17,413 nucleotides of DNA from Acidisphaera sp035272265 (GTDB lineage Bacteria > Pseudomonadota > Alphaproteobacteria > Acetobacterales > Acetobacteraceae), in contig DATEQV010000552.1 in the NCBI GenBank assembly GCA_035272265.1, forward strand, positions 1 through 17,413. The letters run 5' to 3'. Under the pieces are notes generated by a model, which saw nothing but the letters and a program-made list of their open reading frames with translations, had not been told where the DNA came from and searched no databases. This document shows, piece by piece, positions 13,643 through 17,413 of this stretch (positions are counted from its first letter, which is position 1; every line of letters starts with the position of its first letter). Both the position numbers and the translations under genes were made by a program.

Positions 13643-14089
13643 ATGTCCGACCAGCCGCCTGACGATCCCGTGGCCCTCGCCCGCGCCTGCGCCGACGCGA
13701 TGTGGGCGGAGGACCGGGCCAGCGTGGGGCTGGGAATGTCGCTGGACGCAGTCGGGTCGGGAACGGCCACGCTGTCGATGACGGTCGGGCCGGCGATGGT
13801 GAACGGGCACGGGATGTGTCATGGCGGCTACATCTTCACGCTCGCCGACAGCGCGTTCGCGTTTGCCTGCAACACCTATGGCGAGCGGACCGTGGCGCAG
13901 CAGGCCTCGATCCTGTTCGTCCGCCCCGGGCAGCTCGGGGAACGCCTGATTGCTCAGGCAGTTGAGCGTGTCAGCGCGGGGCGGACCGGGCTCTATGACG
14001 TGCGGGTGACAGGGGCGGACGGCGACGTGGTGGCCGAGTTCCGGGGCCAGTCCCGGTCGACCGGGCGAGCCTTTTTCGCGCCGGAATGA
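13643..14089 (+). CDS. paaI: PaaI-type hotdog thioesterase (hydroxyphenylacetyl-CoA thioesterase)
   Basis: 148 residues. Hotdog-fold enzyme that hydrolyses aryl-acetyl-CoA thioesters; in the phenylacetate pathway it rescues CoA from dead-end ring-hydroxylated intermediates. The PaaI hallmark NGHGMCHGGYIFTLADSA is at 54-71, with Asp69 as the catalytic acid seen in E. coli PaaI. Length and the VRPGQLGERLIAQA segment also fit the subfamily. GAGG lies 5 nt before the ATG. No other paa gene (paaABCDE, paaK, paaG, paaZ) is in the window, so the gene is detached from a classic paa cluster. Linked to the regulator, and through it to the indolepyruvate-type oxidoreductase that makes aryl-acetyl-CoA, it could release CoA from that product. 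Confidence 0.9.
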   Translation: MSDQPPDDPVALARACADAMWAEDRASVGLGMSLDAVGSGTATLSMTVGPAMVNGHGMCHGGYIFTLADSAFAFACNTYGERTVAQQASILFVRPGQLGERLIAQAVERVSAGRTGLYDVRVTGADGDVVAEFRGQSRSTGRAFFAPE

Positions 14090-14199
14090 TTGCCGAAGTT
14101 GCACGAAAGCGACGTGCGTGTGGTACGAAAACCCGTTACAGTGTCGCCCGCCTGCTCTAGATGCTTGGGCGGTGACCCTTCCATGAGGAGACCAGCAAA

Positions 14200-14568
14200 A
14201 TGAACGGACGACTGCTCCTGCTGGCGCTGGCCGCATCCGCCCTCGCGGTGCCGGCTTTGGCGCAGACTTCCACGCCCACTCCCCCGGCCACGACGACAGC
14301 TCCGGGAACCACCACTGTCCCGCCGGTCAGCACCACCCCGCATCCCTCGACCAGCACGATGCACCCGCACTACGCTCACATCCCGCACTACCACACCTCG
14401 ACCGGCCGCACGCATTACATGCCGCAGCACGCGACGGAGACCGGGCACCACTATGTCCACCCGACTGCGCATGGCCCGAGCGCCGACAACTCGGCCGACA
14501 TGCTGAATGGGCAGGAGCTCTCGAAGCTGAACGCGGCGCCCCCGCCGGCACCCGCTCCGGCGAAGTGA
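14200..14568 (+). CDS. Secreted histidine- and proline-rich small protein
   Basis: 122 residues, no known family recognised. Sec signal MNGRLLLLALAASALAVP with probable cleavage after ALA (residue 21). Then a Thr/Pro linker (about 22-50), a His/Tyr-rich core with 12 histidines between 48 and 91 (MHPHYAHIPHYH, GHHYVHP), and a tail with LNGQELSKLN (102-111) before a Pro/Ala end. No cysteine. The mature protein is low-complexity and probably periplasmic; such His clusters bind Cu, Zn or Ni ions in known proteins, so a metal buffer is possible. GAGGAG lies 9 nt before the ATG. Upstream, GCACG-N7-CGTGC (14101-14117) is a small inverted repeat. A permease with a His/Cys-rich tail follows on the same strand. 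Confidence 0.8.
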   Translation: MNGRLLLLALAASALAVPALAQTSTPTPPATTTAPGTTTVPPVSTTPHPSTSTMHPHYAHIPHYHTSTGRTHYMPQHATETGHHYVHPTAHGPSADNSADMLNGQELSKLNAAPPPAPAPAK

Positions 14569-14674
14569 GGCGCGGCGGTCGCGCCGGACCGCACGGTCAG
14601 GGCGCGATCGCTTGAGGGCCTGACACCTGGACGCCGTGTCCCAGGCAGGGCGTGACGGTGTCGGCTGACAGAAC

Positions 14675-14710
14675 GGGCCGTGGCCGCGGTTCAGCCCGCG
14701 GGCACGGCCC
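14675..14710 (+). terminator. Long GC-rich hairpin between the His-rich protein and permease genes
   Basis: GGGCCGTG (14675-14682) pairs with CACGGCCC (14703-14710). Inside it CGCGG and CCGCG add five pairs after a 2-nt mismatch. It is followed by TATCTGTT, only weakly U-rich. The 211-bp gap from 14569 to 14779 also holds a smaller inverted repeat GACAC/GTGTC (14622-14640). The large hairpin may end the His-rich gene's transcript or attenuate the permease. Confidence 0.4.
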
Positions 14711-14779
14711 TATCTGTTCGCAGCTGCGTGAAACGCGCCGGCCGGCCGCCTACATGCTCGGCTCGGGTCGGAGCGCGAA

Positions 14780-16012
14780 GTGGTGAACGGATCGGTCGGA
14801 CATCTCCTCGGCGGCATCGGCGAGGCCTTGCTGCTTGCCGCCGGCATGTTCTGGAAGACCGGCTGGAGCCTCGTGCTCGGCTTCGCGATCTCGGCCGCGC
14901 TGCAGGCGCTGGTGCCGGCCGAGCGCATGCGCGCGGCCCTGGGCGGCGGTGGCATCCGGCCGGTCGCACTCGCCACGCTCGCGGGTGCCGCGTCGTCCTC
15001 CTGTTCGTATGCGTCGGCAGCGATCAGCCGCACGCTGTTCAAGCGGGGTGCCGGGCTGGTGCCGTCGCTGGCGTTCCTGTTCGCCTCGACCAACCTCGTC
15101 GTCGAACTCGGGATCGTCCTTTATCTGTTGCTCGGCTGGCAGTTCACCGCGGCCGAGTGGATCGGCGACGTGGTGCTGGTCGCGGTGATGGCGGTGCTGG
15201 TGCACCTGACCGCGTCGCCCGCACTGATCGAGGCGGCGCGCCGTCACAAGGAAGAAGGCGGCGGGCACGAGCACCCCGCCGCGGCGGCCGAGGGCGGCGT
15301 GATCGCGCGGCTGCGCGATCCGCAGACCCGCGTGCGCATCGCGCAGAACTTCGCGATGGACTGGGGGATGCTGTGGAAGGACCTGCTGCTCGGGTTCGGC
15401 ATCGCCGGGGCGCTGGGCGCCTTCGTGCCCGACGGCGTGTGGCAGGCGCTGTTCGTGCAGGGCGCGCCGGCCTGGATCCAGGTGCCGGCCAACGCGCTGC
15501 TCGGGCCGCTGGTGGCGATGATCTCGTTCGTCTGCTCGATTGGCAACGTGCCGATGGCGGCGGTGCTGTGGGGCTCGGGCGTCAGCTTCGGCGGCGTGCT
15601 GGCGTTCCTGTACGCCGACCTGATCGTGCTGCCGCTGCTGGATGTTTACCGGCGATACTACGGCTGGCGCATGGCGGCGTACATCTTCGCCGTGTTCTAC
15701 GTGACGATGGCGGTCTCGGCGATGCTGATGGACGTGGCGTTCAGCGCGCTCGGCTGGGTGCCGGCGCGGGATGCGGCGGCGCTGCACGCGCGGATGACGC
15801 ATTTCGCGATCGACTATACGTTCTGGCTGAACATCGTCGCGATCGGGGTGGCGGCGGCGCTGTTCCGGCTTGCCCGCAGCCAGCCGATGCAGGCGCACTG
15901 CGAACACCACGGGCACCATGAGCACGCCCCGGCCGCCGACCCGGCGCACTGCTGCGGGGGGCACGAGCACCCGCCGGAACAAGCGGGACACCACGCGGCA
16001 CACGAGGCCTGA
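14780..16012 (+). CDS. Predicted permease, ArsP_1/DUF318 family, with His/Cys-rich C-terminal tail
   Basis: 410-residue inner-membrane protein with two similar halves. Each half holds a conserved Cys motif in a membrane region: SSSCSYAS (72-79) and VCSIGNVPMAAVLW (241-254). ASTNLVVELGI and FLYADLIVLPLLDVYRRYYG are also typical of this permease group. Relatives include the methylarsenite exporter ArsP and Cu/Zn-linked efflux proteins. A loop near 154-166 contains HEHP. The tail from 373 carries 12 His and 3 Cys (HCEHHGHHEHA, HCCGGHEH), a likely cytosolic or periplasmic metal-binding region. Start is GTG at 14780, with GGAG 6 nt upstream; GTG at 14783 is the alternative. The stop is 13 bp from the convergent MFS gene. 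Efflux of a metal or metalloid is the best guess; the ion is unknown. Confidence 0.85.
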   Translation: MVNGSVGHLLGGIGEALLLAAGMFWKTGWSLVLGFAISAALQALVPAERMRAALGGGGIRPVALATLAGAASSSCSYASAAISRTLFKRGAGLVPSLAFLFASTNLVVELGIVLYLLLGWQFTAAEWIGDVVLVAVMAVLVHLTASPALIEAARRHKEEGGGHEHPAAAAEGGVIARLRDPQTRVRIAQNFAMDWGMLWKDLLLGFGIAGALGAFVPDGVWQALFVQGAPAWIQVPANALLGPLVAMISFVCSIGNVPMAAVLWGSGVSFGGVLAFLYADLIVLPLLDVYRRYYGWRMAAYIFAVFYVTMAVSAMLMDVAFSALGWVPARDAAALHARMTHFAIDYTFWLNIVAIGVAAALFRLARSQPMQAHCEHHGHHEHAPAADPAHCCGGHEHPPEQAGHHAAHEA

Positions 16013-16025
16013 AAGAGCGGCCGAC

Positions 16026-17186
16026 CTATTCGGTGGCGGTGAGCGCCAGCGCCAGCACCAGCAACGCGACACCGCAGGCGAACACCGCCGTCATGCCGCC
16101 CGTCCAACTGGCGAGTGCCGCGAAGGCGTAGCCGGCCGCCGCCTGTCCGACCGCCCAGAACACGGTGGCCCGGCTCCAGCCGGCGGTCGCTTGCGCCGCC
16201 GGCAGCAGCGACCTCACCCGGCCGAGCGTGATCGGCAGCACACCTGTCACGAACGCGCCGCCGACGAAGGCGGCGATCGCCAGCGGCAGCAGCGCGGAGG
16301 TGGCGAGCGGCGTCGCCGTCGACAGCGCCTGAGCCACCAGTGCCACGATCACTGTGCCGCGCATCCCGATCCGGTCGGCGAGCCCGCCCATCACCAGCGC
16401 ACCCAGGCTCGCCCCGGCGCCGAACAGCACCCAGAAGCCCGAGCCGATGGCGATGCCGTAGCCGAGGCCGCGCGCGACGTAGTCGACCAGGAACACCATG
16501 AACGGCGTCAGCCCGCCCGCATTCAGCCCGTAGATCAGGCAGACCCGCAGCAGGCCGGGGGTGGGCGACAGCGGCGGCAGGTGGGCCGCCACCACCGCGC
16601 GCGGCCACGCGCCCCACGACCAGAGGGTCAGCAGCGCCGAGGCCACGCCCAGCGCCACCCAGGCCGGCACCACGCCGTGCGCCACCAGCAGCGGCATCAC
16701 CGTGCCGGAGATCAGGATGCCCAGGCCGACGCCGATGAAGATCGCGCCGGTAGCCAGACCCCGCCGCCGCTCGGGCACCGTGGGCACCAGCGCAGGGGCG
16801 GCGAGCACCATCAGCACGCCGCCGGCGATCCCGGCCGCCACGCGCCAGACGGTGAACCACACGACCTCGCCGGTGCCGAGGCGCAGCGCGCAGGCGGCGA
16901 AGGACAGAGTCGCCAGCAGCATCATCGACTGCAGCGCGGCGCGAGCGCCGATCCGCGCCCCCACCCGCCGCCCGACCAGCGCCCCGATAAGGTAACCCGC
17001 GAGATTCGCCGCGCCGGCGTAGTAGGCGTCGGACGGCGACAGCCAGCCGTCGGCGATGAGGGCGGGAATCAGGGGGGTGTAGGCGAACCGCGCCAGCCCG
17101 ATGCCGACCAAGCTGGCCGACAGGCCGGCGAAAACGGGGCGCCACGTCGATCCGGCCTGTCCGGTCTGTGCTGTCGCAACTTGCAT
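16026..17186 (-). CDS. MFS transporter, YbfB/YjiJ type
   Basis: 386 residues with about 12 hydrophobic segments. The family's characteristic first helix GIGLARFAYTPLIPALI is at 28-44, followed by YYAGAANLAGYLIGAL. The usual MFS loop between TM2 and TM3 is short (GRRVGARIGARAAL), and the half-way repeat GGLADRIGMRG is present. The substrate class is unknown for the family. ATG at 17184-17186 is chosen because the helix pattern begins soon after it; no ribosome site precedes it. A GTG at 17249 in the same frame would add 21 residues and has only AGGGA very close to it. A probable LysR gene lies upstream on the same strand, 81 bp away. Confidence 0.88.
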   Translation of the reverse strand: MQVATAQTGQAGSTWRPVFAGLSASLVGIGLARFAYTPLIPALIADGWLSPSDAYYAGAANLAGYLIGALVGRRVGARIGARAALQSMMLLATLSFAACALRLGTGEVVWFTVWRVAAGIAGGVLMVLAAPALVPTVPERRRGLATGAIFIGVGLGILISGTVMPLLVAHGVVPAWVALGVASALLTLWSWGAWPRAVVAAHLPPLSPTPGLLRVCLIYGLNAGGLTPFMVFLVDYVARGLGYGIAIGSGFWVLFGAGASLGALVMGGLADRIGMRGTVIVALVAQALSTATPLATSALLPLAIAAFVGGAFVTGVLPITLGRVRSLLPAAQATAGWSRATVFWAVGQAAAGYAFAALASWTGGMTAVFACGVALLVLALALTATE

Positions 17187-17193
17187 GGGGCCA

Positions 17194-17223
17194 GAGTTAG
17201 GTGCGCCCGCCGTGGCTGCGAAA
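17194..17223 (-). promoter_or_regulatory. Possible promoter giving a leaderless MFS transcript
   Basis: On the minus strand TTTCGC (17218-17223), an 18-bp spacer and TAACTC (17194-17199) resemble a -35/-10 pair. The -10 ends 7 nt before the MFS ATG, so the transcript would start at or next to the start codon. This would explain the absent ribosome site. Match quality is modest. Confidence 0.25.
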
Positions 17224-17267
17224 CGCTTTCCTTCGATACCGCCGATCACTTTCCCTGATGGCGAGGC

Positions 17268-17413
17268 TCAATCCGCCGCCTGCGCCATCTCCTCGGCGCG
17301 CATCGTGTCGAGGAACGCGGCCAGTGCGCTGGAGGCGTAGCGGTCGATCCGGCGCACGAACACCGTCGCCACCAGCGACTCCTCGGGCGGCAGGCGCAGT
17401 GCGGCGACCCGTC
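17268..17413 (-). CDS. Probable LysR-type regulator, C-terminal end (5' part outside window)
   Basis: Only the last 47 residues are present, read from the window edge to TGA at 17268-17270. The order of features (a hydrophobic strand ATVFVRR, then DRYASSALAAFLDTMR and an acidic/Ala tail) resembles the last strand and helix of LysR effector domains, which often read F-V-R-R-x-D-R-Y-x-S-x-A-x-x-A-F-L. Placed upstream of an MFS transporter on the same strand, a regulator is plausible. The fragment is too short for certainty; the DNA-binding part is not in the window. Confidence 0.6.
   Translation of the reverse strand, partial: RVAALRLPPEESLVATVFVRRIDRYASSALAAFLDTMRAEEMAQAAD

Overview
The window is gene-dense, visibly GC-rich DNA. 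Gene families, Tat-type lipoprotein-free secretion signals, intergenic palindromic repeats and a hppA-ppa pair suggest an alphaproteobacterium, plausibly of the Rhodospirillales/Acetobacterales. That placement is inference from gene content and repeat style; no rRNA or marker gene is present. No tRNA, IS element, CRISPR array or prophage was seen.

Layout, left to right. (1) 1-1167, plus strand: the 3' end of a membrane H+-pyrophosphatase (hppA), then the soluble pyrophosphatase ppa. A small membrane-anchored protein of unknown function follows (1221-1664). (2) 1863-7569, minus strand: a complete peptide/opine-type ABC importer in the order binding protein - permease - permease - ATPase - ATPase. 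It is interrupted and flanked by palindromic repeats of two families, called A and B here. (3) 7757-8179, plus: a secreted CHRD-domain protein, divergent from the importer and separated from the next gene by a strong shared hairpin. (4) 8248-14089: a catabolic block. On the minus strand lie a fused indolepyruvate ferredoxin oxidoreductase and an acyl-CoA dehydrogenase. Divergently on the plus strand lie an Lrp/AsnC regulator and a PaaI thioesterase. (5) 14200-16012, plus: a secreted histidine-rich small protein and an ArsP/DUF318-type permease with a His/Cys-rich tail, probably a metal or metalloid handling pair. (6) 16026-17413, minus: a YbfB/YjiJ-type MFS transporter and the C-terminal end of a probable LysR regulator.

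How the parts may work together: the importer supplies peptides or related compounds. The Lrp-controlled oxidoreductase, acyl-CoA dehydrogenase and thioesterase could process 2-oxo acids from amino-acid breakdown to acyl-CoA and beyond.

The most notable non-coding signals are: two ~93-nt repeats (family B) that can fold as a four-way junction with no unpaired junction base; two 96-nt repeats (family A) whose stems differ at four positions that are all compensated on the other arm; and five copies of TGGCA/TGCCA within 109 bp of the lrp-ior divergent promoter region. No clearly unprecedented multi-gene system was found.
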